A stretch of DNA of 52,270 nucleotides from Saccharofermentans sp. (GCA_024403795.1 JAKSRD010000014.1:1-52270), one strand, 5' to 3'. Shown: positions 17,301 through 25,573, numbered from the stretch's first letter. Notes: generated by a model from the sequence alone, not told the origin. Made by a program: numbers and translations.

Positions 17301-18815
17301 TTAACAGTATGCATTGCAGTATACTGCATAGCTGTCGTGCCTGAACTGAGCTTCCAACGGATAGTAGAGTCCGCTCTCCGGCAGCTCATCCCATAAACAG
17401 AATGATACTGCTTCGCCCTGATCAAGCTTGCCGTTTCCGTTCGTGTCGTTATATGTTACGAAATACACCTCCACATTCGTCGGCTCACCGTCAAATTCAT
17501 AATTAAAGTAACGGAGACTATACTGCGTTTTGTCGTAAGTGATAGTGGCATTGATCGGGGTGTATTGTGATGTTGTGACCTTCATGTTGACCAAGCGGGC
17601 TTCATCCACATCACCTTCGTAAAGACCTGCATCCTCTGTTATCTCTCCGGCGGATCCTGCCTGACCGGGAGCAATGCATTCCTCGTTGACATCTTCGATC
17701 CTGAAGACCTCATTTCCGTCTTTATACAGAACAACATCACAAGTGACGGAAATGGCCACATCATTGGGATTTGAGAACACACATTGGAAAGCCGGTCCTA
17801 GCCACTCGTTGAGTTCATATACTCTCCACGCTATGATCTCCGGCGTTGCAAGTCCGTCTTCGATCTCACATGTTCCGAGATCGATCGTCGTCTCAGACGT
17901 GACCTCCGAACTCTCGGTAACCTCTGCACTCGCATCACTTGTCGCCGGCTCACCGGATCCGCTGCCGATTCCGTTTCCTTCTCCGCTCTCACCCGGCAAA
18001 GCAGTCTCGACCGTTGTCTCAGGCTTCTCGTCCGAATTCTTTACCGCGATGATTATTCCTGTTGTTGCGGCGCCTGTTACGACAACACCGGCAACACATC
18101 CTGCAATTACTTTCTTTAACATAAGTTCTGTCCCTTTCTTGGCTGTTTTAACAGCGATCTTGGCTCCGGCTCCGTTAAGAGCCTGTGTTGATGCGGACAG
18201 AGCTGCAACTTTTGCGGGCATAGCCTTAAAGGCTACCTGCTCGGCTTCTTTCTCGAAGAGTTTGCTCAGGAACGGCAAAGCCATGCTGAATAATCTCGTC
18301 TTATTTTTCTCTTCATACTTCTCAACCTCCTCCTTGATCTTTTTACGGGCAAAGTTAAGACGCCAGGAGATCGTTCCCTGAGAGACCTTGAGAGCCTCGG
18401 AAATGTCTTTTATGGACATCTCGTCGAAGTAGAATAAGATAAGCGTTCTTCTGATGTCTTCAGACAGCGCATTCTCAATGATGTCCATGACAATGCCTCT
18501 TGCCTCCTGCGATTCCACGATTGAATCAGGCAGGAAATCTTCCGGCACCGCTTCGATCTCATCGAAAAACCCGTCATCCGCATTATCCGTCTTTGACAGC
18601 GTAATACGGTTAAGACTCTTATTTGCCGCCGTTCTCTTAAGCCACGACATCACCTTGCTCTTGTCTTTGATCGTGTCATAAGATTCGATCAGCGCGATAA
18701 AAGTATCCTGAACGACATCCTCCGCGTCGGCTTCATTCTTGAGCAGCGACATCGCCGTCCAGTACACCGCACGGTACCCCTCGTTGTAGATCTTTTCCAG
18801 CTCCTTATCGGTCAT
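17301..18815 (-). CDS. ECF sigma factor fused to a membrane anchor and extracytoplasmic domain
   Basis: 504-residue protein. Residues 8-75 are sigma region 2 (NEADAEDVVQDTFIALIE; VMSWLKRTAANKSLNR) and residues about 115-165 are region 4 (IKDISEALKVSQGTISWRL). Then come an Ala/Lys-rich linker, a TM at about 235-258 (VIAGCVAGVVVTGAATTGII), a Ser/Thr/Glu-rich linker, and an external domain of about 190 residues with no family I recognise. Its end mentions a Ca-site-like DTNGNGKLDQGE. I chose the ATG at 18815 because AAAGGAGG precedes it. No anti-sigma gene is adjacent, so the fused part may do the sensing. ECF factors with such fusions are known. Confidence 0.9.
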   Translation of the reverse strand: MTDKELEKIYNEGYRAVYWTAMSLLKNEADAEDVVQDTFIALIESYDTIKDKSKVMSWLKRTAANKSLNRITLSKTDNADDGFFDEIEAVPEDFLPDSIVESQEARGIVMDIIENALSEDIRRTLILFYFDEMSIKDISEALKVSQGTISWRLNFARKKIKEEVEKYEEKNKTRLFSMALPFLSKLFEKEAEQVAFKAMPAKVAALSASTQALNGAGAKIAVKTAKKGTELMLKKVIAGCVAGVVVTGAATTGIIIAVKNSDEKPETTVETALPGESGEGNGIGSGSGEPATSDASAEVTESSEVTSETTIDLGTCEIEDGLATPEIIAWRVYELNEWLGPAFQCVFSNPNDVAISVTCDVVLYKDGNEVFRIEDVNEECIAPGQAGSAGEITEDAGLYEGDVDEARLVNMKVTTSQYTPINATITYDKTQYSLRYFNYEFDGEPTNVEVYFVTYNDTNGNGKLDQGEAVSFCLWDELPESGLYYPLEAQFRHDSYAVYCNAYC

Positions 18816-18970
18816 GCTTTGCCTCCTTTCCATCCGCATCTGTCTATTAGACAAATAACCGGAATGATTTCTTGGGTGGTTTGAGAAAATTTTCCGAAAA
18901 ATTTTTCGAGCAGGCCGGAACAGCGTGCCTGCCATCCATACAGGCAAAATTTTAACACAACCGGCAGTGA

Positions 18971-18976
18971 TATAAT
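18971..18976 (+). promoter_or_regulatory. -10 element upstream of trxA
   Basis: TATAAT 27 bp before the thioredoxin ATG; the leader between contains GGAGGT. The -35 is poor. Confidence 0.5.
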
Positions 18977-19002
18977 GTCAGCAAAAAATGGAGGTACCGA
19001 CC

Positions 19003-19311
19003 ATGGCCGAAATAACTCTCACAAGCGCAAACTTTGACTCCGAAGTAATGAATTCGGACAAGCCCGTCCTTATCGATTTCTGGGCAACCTGGTGCGGACC
19101 GTGCAGAATGCTGGGTCCCGTCATAGAAGAGATAGCAAACGAGCACCCCGAGATCAAGGTGTGCAAGGTAAATGTCGATGAAGAGCAGGCCCTCGCCCTC
19201 AGATTCAATGTGGACGCCATCCCGCTGCTCGTCGTCATGAAGAACGGAGAGGTAACAAACACTTCAATGGGCTTCCAACCTAAGGATCAGGTACTGGAAT
19301 TGCTCAAGTAA
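19003..19311 (+). CDS. trxA: Thioredoxin
   Basis: 102-residue small thiol-disulfide oxidoreductase of the cytoplasm. It has FWATWCGPCRMLGPVIEE (CGPC active site) and the cis-Pro motif VDAIPLLVV; the family's length is complete. The start at 19003 has GGAGGT seven bases upstream. It is a single-gene unit convergent with the following phosphatase gene; thioredoxin reductase is not in the window. Confidence 0.97.
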   Translation: MAEITLTSANFDSEVMNSDKPVLIDFWATWCGPCRMLGPVIEEIANEHPEIKVCKVNVDEEQALALRFNVDAIPLLVVMKNGEVTNTSMGFQPKDQVLELLK

Positions 19312-19351
19312 CACTGTTACTTCTTCTCAACGGCGCGGTCTCGGACGGTCT

Positions 19352-21076
19352 TTATTCCAGGTATTTTTCGCGGAGCCGGTCAATATCGAAGGCTGTCAGA
19401 CCGATCACTTCTGACAGGTACTTATCCACGCTGCCGTATTCCTCCGTGATGCGCTTATACGCGCCTTCGGCTATGTACTGCCCGATACCGTTAAAATAAC
19501 GCACCTCATCAATGGCATCCTCGGAATAGTGTTCCTTCCTGAGATTTTGCGCCATCGCTTCGGTCGCAGCGAAGGTTGCCACAGCCGATGCATAATAATC
19601 CAGACGGATATCTTCAATGCCGACGCCCAAAACGTGAAGTATAAGTGCAGCCACAATGCCCGTTCTGTCCTTGCCGCTGGTGCAATGGAACAGGATCCCT
19701 TCAGTGTCCGGATCCGTCAGGATCTCAAACACTCTCCTTAAGCTCCGTACGGAACCTTCGGAGGTAAGGACATTGATGTACATATCCTCCATCTTGATGC
19801 AGCTGAGATATTCAAAAAGATAGAAAGATCTCTCTTTAGGATCGGTAGCGGTTATGAACTTGTCTTTGACCTTATTCTGATAATCGCTTATCTCGACGGA
19901 TGAGAGCGGACAATCGAAAAACCTGAACCCCTCCGTATTGATATCCGGATCGGCCGCCGCTTCCTCCGGCATCCTCAGATCGATAATAGTGTTGATCCCG
20001 AGCTTCATGAGCTGCGAAGCATCTTCAGCCGTTAAGTGCTTAAGCCTCGACGAACGGACGATGCAGTTCTTGCGCACCTTTCTTCCGTCAAAGGCAACAT
20101 AGCCCCCAAGCTGCCTTGAATTGGGAACTGACTTCATGCCGACTGTCTGCCGCGTGTTTATTATCAGCGCCTTATCGAAAACATCATCCGTTATGACCGA
20201 GCGAGTATCCGGCGAGATCCCGTCGTCCCGCTCCCTTCCGATGCTCCTCAGCATGTAGTTCATCGTGCATTCCGTGATCACATCCGGCGTCTTGTGCTGT
20301 CTGGCATAGAATCTGTTAATTAGCAGGATTATCCTGTAGATCGCATCATCCACTGAAGGCAGCGTCAGAAGCTTATTTGCCTCACCGCCCTGTCTATTAA
20401 CTTTCTCGATGTGATCCGATACGTAGATGACCTTCTCCATGTCAGACATGGAAGGACGGCCATTGTGGCATCTTATCGAATCCAGGATCTCCCGATCGTC
20501 TATCCCGAATTCTTCTTTTGCGATTATCGCACCTGCCACTGCATGAAGAATGTGATGGTAAGTAAGCTCAAAATCCGTAATGGTCCAGCCGTGTTCCAGG
20601 ATGATCCCCGCATTCTCTTCATTGGAATTCTCTTTGGCTATGTCGTGAAGCAATCCGGCGATCTCTGCCTTATCCGGCGAGCATCCCGCCTTCTCGGCAA
20701 AAACGCGGGCGATCTTCGATACCCTGAAAGAATGCATATAACGTTTGGGAGACAACCTTTGCGAGACTTCCTTCTGCAGGGTTCGAACGGGTTCCGGTAT
20801 CTCTTCGGCCTCAAGCCTTACCTCCGAAGCCGTATACGCGCCATCTTCCGTAACCGGAACGAAAGACACATAAGGCACCGAACCGGGTGAAAGTGTAGTG
20901 TCTTCAGGTAAAGCGACTTCCTGCCCGTCAAAGTGATACAACATTCCGTCACAGCCGATGATCACGTTATTTATCGAGCTGTTTGCCGGGTTGTTTGCCG
21001 GGTTGTTTGCCGGGCTGTTTGCCGGACTGCCTGAATCCGGAGCTGAGAATGTAATGCTTGTTATCCACCCGTGCAT
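19352..21076 (-). CDS. HD-domain phosphohydrolase (YqeK-like) fused to a tyrosine/inositol phosphatase
   Basis: 574-residue two-enzyme protein. Residues about 105-280 are a YqeK-like HD domain (YMHSFRV with H115; LLHDIAKE with HD at 144-145; HHILHAVAGAI; YVSDHIE), a family that cleaves Ap4A-type dinucleotides. Residues about 315-574 form a DUF-type tyrosine phosphatase (NSRQLGGYVAFDG...VRSSRL...; P-loop HCTSGKDRTG at 464-473 with Cys and Arg). The N terminus contains a four-residue repeat PANN encoded by a 12-bp DNA repeat. The chosen start has no good ribosome binding site, and residue ~45 (MLYHF) is an alternative. Confidence 0.88.
   Translation of the reverse strand: MHGWITSITFSAPDSGSPANSPANNPANNPANSSINNVIIGCDGMLYHFDGQEVALPEDTTLSPGSVPYVSFVPVTEDGAYTASEVRLEAEEIPEPVRTLQKEVSQRLSPKRYMHSFRVSKIARVFAEKAGCSPDKAEIAGLLHDIAKENSNEENAGIILEHGWTITDFELTYHHILHAVAGAIIAKEEFGIDDREILDSIRCHNGRPSMSDMEKVIYVSDHIEKVNRQGGEANKLLTLPSVDDAIYRIILLINRFYARQHKTPDVITECTMNYMLRSIGRERDDGISPDTRSVITDDVFDKALIINTRQTVGMKSVPNSRQLGGYVAFDGRKVRKNCIVRSSRLKHLTAEDASQLMKLGINTIIDLRMPEEAAADPDINTEGFRFFDCPLSSVEISDYQNKVKDKFITATDPKERSFYLFEYLSCIKMEDMYINVLTSEGSVRSLRRVFEILTDPDTEGILFHCTSGKDRTGIVAALILHVLGVGIEDIRLDYYASAVATFAATEAMAQNLRKEHYSEDAIDEVRYFNGIGQYIAEGAYKRITEEYGSVDKYLSEVIGLTAFDIDRLREKYLE
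20981..21028. repeat. 12-bp tandem repeat, four copies, in frame within the HD-phosphatase gene
   Basis: GTTTGCCGGGTT repeats four times and encodes the PANN repeats near the N terminus. Being a multiple of three, copy changes would keep the frame. Confidence 0.9.
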
Positions 21077-21168
21077 GAACCGTTACCGCCTGATCTTGTT
21101 TGCAATGTCGCAAAGGACCTTACAGTATCTATTCTACAACCTGCAGATTATTTTTTAACGGCAGATTT

Positions 21169-21384
21169 TTACCACACCTCGTCGAAAACAAGCTTGAAAT
21201 CGATCACGGCATCACCATAGATCAGCCTGTATTTGCCTTCGTCAAAGATCAGACGATCGGCGGCCAGTATTTCTACGCGAAGCTTCTGCCCGGGTTCGAT
21301 CTCGAGAACCTCATCTTCAGTCTCGAGCGCAATCTCTGCCTTGTTCGCCTCATCCGTCTCGTCAGTCACGATTACAGTCTCCAT
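21169..21384 (-). CDS. Small acidic protein of unknown function
   Basis: 71-residue acidic, beta-strand-like sequence (IEPGQKLRVEILAADRLIF, YRLIYGDAVIDFKLVF). Composition and codon use look like a real protein, but the ATG at 21384 lacks a ribosome binding site; a TTG at 21417 would add 11 basic residues. It might be a fragment of something larger. It sits 92 bp upstream of the HD-phosphatase gene on the same strand. Confidence 0.45.
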   Translation of the reverse strand: METVIVTDETDEANKAEIALETEDEVLEIEPGQKLRVEILAADRLIFDEGKYRLIYGDAVIDFKLVFDEVW

Positions 21385-21449
21385 AGCGATCACAAACGGA
21401 AACCGGCGGGCACTCAAAATCCCCCGGGGATGTCCCCCTCCAAGCGCCT

Positions 21450-21750
21450 ATTTCTTTGTCGGTTTGTTCAGATACTTTGTCGGTTTTTTTGTCGGAACCG
21501 AGACTTTCTTGTCGGTTTTTGTCTGCAATTCAGAGTATTTTGGTGATACTTTGTCTTGAATCTTGTCGCCTGATGCACCTTTTTGTCGAATGCACGTTTT
21601 GTCGGTTCCGAAGATCAAAAGCGACAAAACCCCGCAACAGATCAGACAAGGTTCCGAACAAAATCGACAAAGCATCGCAGTAAGAAAACAAAACCGACAA
21701 AAGCCGACAATTTCCTCGCAAAAATCGTCGACAAAACACGACAAAAACCA
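21450..21750. repeat. Convergent array of TTGTCGG motifs that switches strand in the middle
   Basis: On the plus strand TTGTC (mostly TTTGTCGG) occurs nine times between 21456 and 21603 (21456, 21477, 21489, 21509, 21519, 21551, 21563, 21583, 21599), and never after; its complement GACAA occurs seven times between 21623 and 21744 (21623, 21645, 21666, 21696, 21706, 21730, 21740). The centre, TTTTGTCG (21597-21604) with CGACAAAA (21622-21629), forms an 8-bp hairpin. The whole is an imperfect 300-bp palindrome made of a short motif. Open frames across it are low-complexity products of the repeat. Confidence 0.85.
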
Positions 21751-21797
21751 CTAAGGAATTAGGCATTCAGGATGCGTTGTCGCGGGGGGTATTCGCG

Positions 21798-21909
21798 CCG
21801 CGGGCGCATAGCGCAGCCGGGGTATTGGCGACTCGACTCGCGAAGGACACCGCGGGCACATAGCGCAGCCGTATCAGCGAACTCAGCTCATGAAGGACGC
21901 CGCGGGCGC
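21798..21909. repeat. GC-rich ~52-bp direct repeat (two copies and a partial)
   Basis: CCGCGGGC(G/A)CATAGCGCAG then CCG starts at 21798 and 21850, and a partial CCGCGGGCGC at 21900; GAAGGAC precedes the second and third. GC content is much higher than the preceding array. Confidence 0.75.
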
Positions 21910-21950
21910 TAAGAGACGTGATCGCTCGGCGCCGCGCTACTCCAGCCTTT

Positions 21951-23489
21951 TCAGCCTTCCTTCATCTGCTCGTAAGTGATTCCGTACTTCTCAGCAATAT
22001 TCCTTGCGTAAGAACTCGTGTCGGGCTCGCTGCGCTTGATCCTGAAGGTATTCTTGTTGTCCTTTATCTCCATGACAAGACTGATTATGTCACTCGTGCC
22101 GTCCCATTCGTCCATCTCGGGAATGCAGGCAGCCAGCTCGTGAATATGCGTGTTGAAGATAACGCTTGCACCCTTCTCTTTAAGAATGTGGATCAGATCC
22201 TTTGAGAGATAGAGAGCGTCAGCTGCTGATGTTGTTGAGAAAGTCTCATTGAAGAGGATCAAAGTGTTGTCATCGGCATGGCGGACGATCTCTTTGATCC
22301 TGACAGCTTCCTCACCGAGTCTTCCGTAATTGATCGTCAGGTTCTCATCGATGGGGAAATGCGTAAGGATATTGCCGAACGGCAGGCCCGTCATGGAGTC
22401 CGCGCAGATAAACATTCCGAGGGAAGCCATGACCGATATGAGTCCCAAGCTTTGCTCTAATATCGTCTTTCCGCCGCGGTTAGGTCCCGTGAGGATAAAG
22501 AGGCGCTCTTTGTCCGTAAAGGCGAAGTCGTTCTTTACGATGTCCTTCATCGACTTTATCGCAAGACGGATGTTGTAGAGGCCCTTTATTTCGAGGCTCT
22601 TATCGGAAGTAATCGAGGGGAATGACGTGACATAGCCCTGTGAAGCAAGCTTTCTTCCCAGCTCGGTTATGCGAAGATAATAGATCAGGCTGTTGTAGAG
22701 GTTCGTCAGAAGACGCGTGTCGTACTTGGAATGCTTCACGATAAGGCGCTTTATCTCGCCCATTTGCTTCCAGAGGTGCTTTTTCAGATGAGGTGTCATT
22801 GCAACGAGGAGAGGATCCTGCTGCTTGATCCTGTTATGCGGAGAGCTCGCCATGGCACCGATGGCAACATCCATGATGTTGTACTTGGATCTCGGCTTGC
22901 AATCGACGAACTCTATAGCCGTCACATTTTCGATATCCATGTCGGGAGTAAGAGAGACACCGATGACGGCGCCTCTTGCGATAGACAGATCATCCTGGAT
23001 TGTCATGATGTCCGGCTTTACGGATCTGAATTCCTCATCCTCCGTTATCGTCCGCAGTTCTTCCCGGAAGCCGATAAGGCCTTCGGACTTGATATCACAG
23101 CCGCTAAGCGCATTGTAGAGTCCTTCAACGACATCGACATAAACCTTAAGTTCTCTTAGAGTGTCAAGAAGAGCCGTCAGTGAGTGATCGTTATCTCTGA
23201 CACGCTTAGCACCTCCGCCGTACAGCTGGAGCACCTTGATGGAGGTGATGATCTCCTTGATCTTCGTATACAGATTCTCATTGGCCAGAAAGTCTTTGAC
23301 GATATCCTGTCTGTAGATCATGTCGGCGGGGTCTCGCGGGAGCTTGCTCATGATGTCCCTTAAGACCTTGCGCTCGTCCGTATCGCCCGTCATGTAATCA
23401 ATGACTTCTTCCAGTGCTATATCTTTAACGGCTTCGTCTGACAGCTGAATAAATCTGTCATCGCCGGTTGTCTTGTAAAGTATGTCCAT
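21951..23489 (-). CDS. MutS-family ATPase without mismatch-recognition domains
   Basis: 512-residue protein with a MutS core/lever region (residues about 30-300) and a C-terminal MutS ATPase domain: LTGPNRGGKTILEQSLGL is the P-loop and ILFNETFSTTSAADAL the Walker B/signature region. The N-terminal mismatch-binding domain of MutS1 and the Smr domain of MutS2 are both absent. The P-loop has GGKT where MutS1 has GGKS, and Walker B reads FNE rather than LDE. This matches the poorly characterised short MutS-like proteins of Clostridia. AAAGGGGAACTT gives a good start; that sequence is itself duplicated just upstream. Confidence 0.88.
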   Translation of the reverse strand: MDILYKTTGDDRFIQLSDEAVKDIALEEVIDYMTGDTDERKVLRDIMSKLPRDPADMIYRQDIVKDFLANENLYTKIKEIITSIKVLQLYGGGAKRVRDNDHSLTALLDTLRELKVYVDVVEGLYNALSGCDIKSEGLIGFREELRTITEDEEFRSVKPDIMTIQDDLSIARGAVIGVSLTPDMDIENVTAIEFVDCKPRSKYNIMDVAIGAMASSPHNRIKQQDPLLVAMTPHLKKHLWKQMGEIKRLIVKHSKYDTRLLTNLYNSLIYYLRITELGRKLASQGYVTSFPSITSDKSLEIKGLYNIRLAIKSMKDIVKNDFAFTDKERLFILTGPNRGGKTILEQSLGLISVMASLGMFICADSMTGLPFGNILTHFPIDENLTINYGRLGEEAVRIKEIVRHADDNTLILFNETFSTTSAADALYLSKDLIHILKEKGASVIFNTHIHELAACIPEMDEWDGTSDIISLVMEIKDNKNTFRIKRSEPDTSSYARNIAEKYGITYEQMKEG

Positions 23490-23616
23490 AAGTTCCCCTT
23501 TTTAAGTTCCCCTTTTGCAGTTACATAATAAATATAATAACGGACGACAGATGATCTGTAATTGACATAGGTTAATGCCTCCGCAGAGGTTGCGGGTTAT
23601 GTAGAGGGGCTCAAAT

Positions 23617-23632
23617 TGTTCCACGTGGAAAA
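23617..23632. promoter_or_regulatory. parS-like site (one mismatch)
   Basis: TGTTCCACGTGGAAAA matches the perfect parS palindrome seen at 35020 and 35663 in 15 of 16 positions. It lies in the intergenic gap between bioY and the MutS-like gene, about 11 kb from parAB. Several parS sites scattered around the origin are usual for ParB systems. Confidence 0.75.
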
Positions 23633-23656
23633 ATCAGCCGGGCAGAAACTTTTCGA

Positions 23657-23729
23657 GAAGGCAAAGGAGCCTGCGCGCTCGGCTTACGTGAAGGCAAAAG
23701 AACCTACATATAGCCTGCAAGAAGGCAAA
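23657..23729. repeat. Three GAAGGCAAA repeats, about 32 bp apart
   Basis: GAAGGCAAA at 23657, 23690 and 23721, the first two followed by a similar (G/A)GA(G/A)CCT(G/A)C. They lie directly after the parS-like site. Function unknown. Confidence 0.6.
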
Positions 23730-23734
23730 TAAGC

Positions 23735-24340
23735 TCACTTAACGAGCCTGCGCACTCTGCCTGCCAGAAGCACAGCGAGCGCGATCTTAAGGATGTCCGG
23801 AACAATAAACGGAATGACGCACACGGACAGAGTCGCGCCGTAAGACATTCCGCCCGCCTCACCGGTGTAGATATTCACGAACCACACCGTGCCTACGGCG
23901 TACAAAACGAGCTGTGTCACGAGACACACGGCAAATCTGACGGCGGAAGCCTTCAAGCCGCACCTTCCCGTGACCCGCCGCAGAAGGACGTCAGCAATGA
24001 CCCAATAGAGTCCTCCGACCGCAACGAAACCGACGATGAAGCCGCCGGTCGGTCCCGCAAGGCTCGCCGGCCCGCCCTTGAACTGCGCGAAAACCGGTAA
24101 CCCCACCAAGCCCATCAGCAGATACACCAAGATCGCCATGGTGCCTCGCTTGCCGCCGAGGGACATCAATATCGCGTATATCATCAGAAGCTGAAGCGTG
24201 AACGGCACGGGGCCGAGAGTTATATTGATCCATGAACCTATGGTGATAAGAGCCGCTGACATCGCTATCAGGACCATATCACGTGTATTCAGGAATCGGC
24301 GTCCGCTCTTTGGCGTACCCATTTGTTCTTCAGCCTTCAT
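23735..24340 (-). CDS. bioY: BioY-type biotin transporter substrate-binding (S) component
   Basis: 201-residue six-TM protein of the ECF-transporter S family. LGPVPFTLQLLMIYAILMSL and GGPASLAGPTGGFIVGF are the diagnostic BioY segments. It would work with shared EcfA/EcfA'/EcfT subunits, which are not in this window. GGAG lies five bases before the ATG. No BirA operator or riboswitch is evident in the 168-bp upstream gap. Confidence 0.95.
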   Translation of the reverse strand: MKAEEQMGTPKSGRRFLNTRDMVLIAMSAALITIGSWINITLGPVPFTLQLLMIYAILMSLGGKRGTMAILVYLLMGLVGLPVFAQFKGGPASLAGPTGGFIVGFVAVGGLYWVIADVLLRRVTGRCGLKASAVRFAVCLVTQLVLYAVGTVWFVNIYTGEAGGMSYGATLSVCVIPFIVPDILKIALAVLLAGRVRRLVK

Positions 24341-24508
24341 TCAATCTCCGCCTTTATTATTCAAGCACATCAATATTCTCATTGTGAGTCACGGCAGTCT
24401 TGGCAAAACATAGGCATAGAACAGGCAAATTGCCAGAGAGAAGGTTTGCCCAAAGGTAAAATATTTGTGATAAAATTGACTATATTAATTCAAACGGGAA
24501 CTCAAATT

Positions 24509-25060
24509 ATGGAAACTATAGATATCAGCAACTATCGCAAGGTCACTTCGATCAATGACATCGAATTCAGAGAACCGACTGAAGATGAGATGAGCCTCAT
24601 CAAGAAGCTCAATTCCTCTTCGGCAGCATTCCTGGCGATCTTCCTCGGAATCTTCGTTCTGGCCGCGCTTTACGTTGAGTATCTGATCATAGAGAGCGCC
24701 ATCGAAGGAAGTCTCGGCCTCTCAATTGCAATCGTTGTCGGCATAATCATTGCCGCTTTTATCTGCGGCTTGATCGTTCTCATACTGCGCTTCACCGACA
24801 AACCGGTAGGTGTGCTTAAGGGTGTCGTCATAGATGCCGAGAAGAAAAGACTGACTCAGTCGCTTGATTTCGAGACCACCCACGACGCATACACATACGA
24901 TCTCACCATCAGATTTGATCACGAGAACGCAGTTCTGGAAGGCGTCTCTGACACCAATTTCAAGCCTGCCGCACAGACCGTTGACTGGACAACTCAGATC
25001 AATTCGGAAGTCCTTCTTGTCATGTACAAGAAAGGCGGCTGGAACACGGTACTTCTTTGA
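24509..25060 (+). CDS. Two-TM membrane protein, possibly truncated by a frameshift
   Basis: 183-residue protein: N-terminal motif FREPTEDEMSLIKKL, two TMs (about residues 32-55 and 68-94), then a beta-rich region. The N-terminal motif is shared with the DUF3592-like protein at 14082-15020. Immediately after the stop, a different frame continues with strongly protein-like sequence (see 25050-25295), so this may be one gene of about 260 residues broken by a frameshift or a sequencing error. No strong ribosome binding site is seen. Confidence 0.7.
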   Translation: METIDISNYRKVTSINDIEFREPTEDEMSLIKKLNSSSAAFLAIFLGIFVLAALYVEYLIIESAIEGSLGLSIAIVVGIIIAAFICGLIVLILRFTDKPVGVLKGVVIDAEKKRLTQSLDFETTHDAYTYDLTIRFDHENAVLEGVSDTNFKPAAQTVDWTTQINSEVLLVMYKKGGWNTVLL

Positions 25061-25295
25061 TCAGGCATTTACTTGTCGGTACGACGGCCCGACTTTCTTC
25101 GATTACGGCCGCATCGTTTTCGATCTGAAAGACGATGAATTCAATTATGTCGAATACAGGATCGGCATCGACAGAAAGGTCTTTAACTTCAACGCCAAGA
25201 AACAGTACGAGAAGCTGGTCCGCGGCAGCATGGATGAAGTGTGCGCATACTTCAAGATCAAGGAAAGCAAAGCCACAAAGACCACTTACGCGTGA
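25050..25295 (+). pseudogene. C-terminal coding remnant in a shifted frame
   Basis: About 80 codons without a plausible start codon or ribosome binding site read as a real protein (FFDYGRIVFDLKDDEFNYVE, IGIDRKVFNFNAKKQYEKLV) and end at TGA 25293. The reading frame joins that of the upstream gene near 25045 if one base is gained or lost. It is best read as the displaced 3' end of that gene. Confidence 0.55.
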
Positions 25296-25378
25296 TCGGG
25301 ATCCGGGACCGGGAACAGTAGCATTTTGTGTTTTTGATTCGTATTAATCTTTAAAGAGCCAGAAAGGGGGCTAATACC

Positions 25379-25573
25379 ATGAAAACAAAAGAAGAATTGA
25401 ATGCTCTTAAGGCAGAGATAGATATGCTTAATATAAAACTCGCTGAATTGAACGAGGATGAGCTGAATGAAGTATCCGGCGGCGTTATTCCCAGACCGAC
25501 GCAGTATTGGAAATCCAGGAAATCCAACAACAATGGAAATGAGGTCACTGACGATCCCGCAAACGTTGAGTAA
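25379..25573 (+). CDS. Double-glycine leader peptide (bacteriocin/RiPP-like precursor)
   Basis: 64-residue peptide. The first 35 residues form an amphipathic leader ending ELNEDELNEVSGG, the classic GG-leader signature recognised by peptidase-containing ABC transporters (cleavage after G35). The 29-residue core (begins VIPRPTQYWKSRKS) has no Cys, so lanthionine or sactionine rings are excluded. GGGGG precedes the ATG at 8 bp. No peptidase-ABC transporter or modification enzyme is adjacent. Could be a bacteriocin, a signalling peptide, or a decayed remnant. Confidence 0.75.
   Translation: MKTKEELNALKAEIDMLNIKLAELNEDELNEVSGGVIPRPTQYWKSRKSNNNGNEVTDDPANVE

Noticed and set aside
21448..21766. Small Cys- and Lys-rich proteins encoded across the TTTGTCGG array
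   Set aside because: All frames are low complexity, follow the repeat motif, and lack start signals.
24341..24508. Biotin riboswitch or BirA operator before bioY
   Set aside because: No long dyad resembling a BirA site and no conserved RNA fold was seen.
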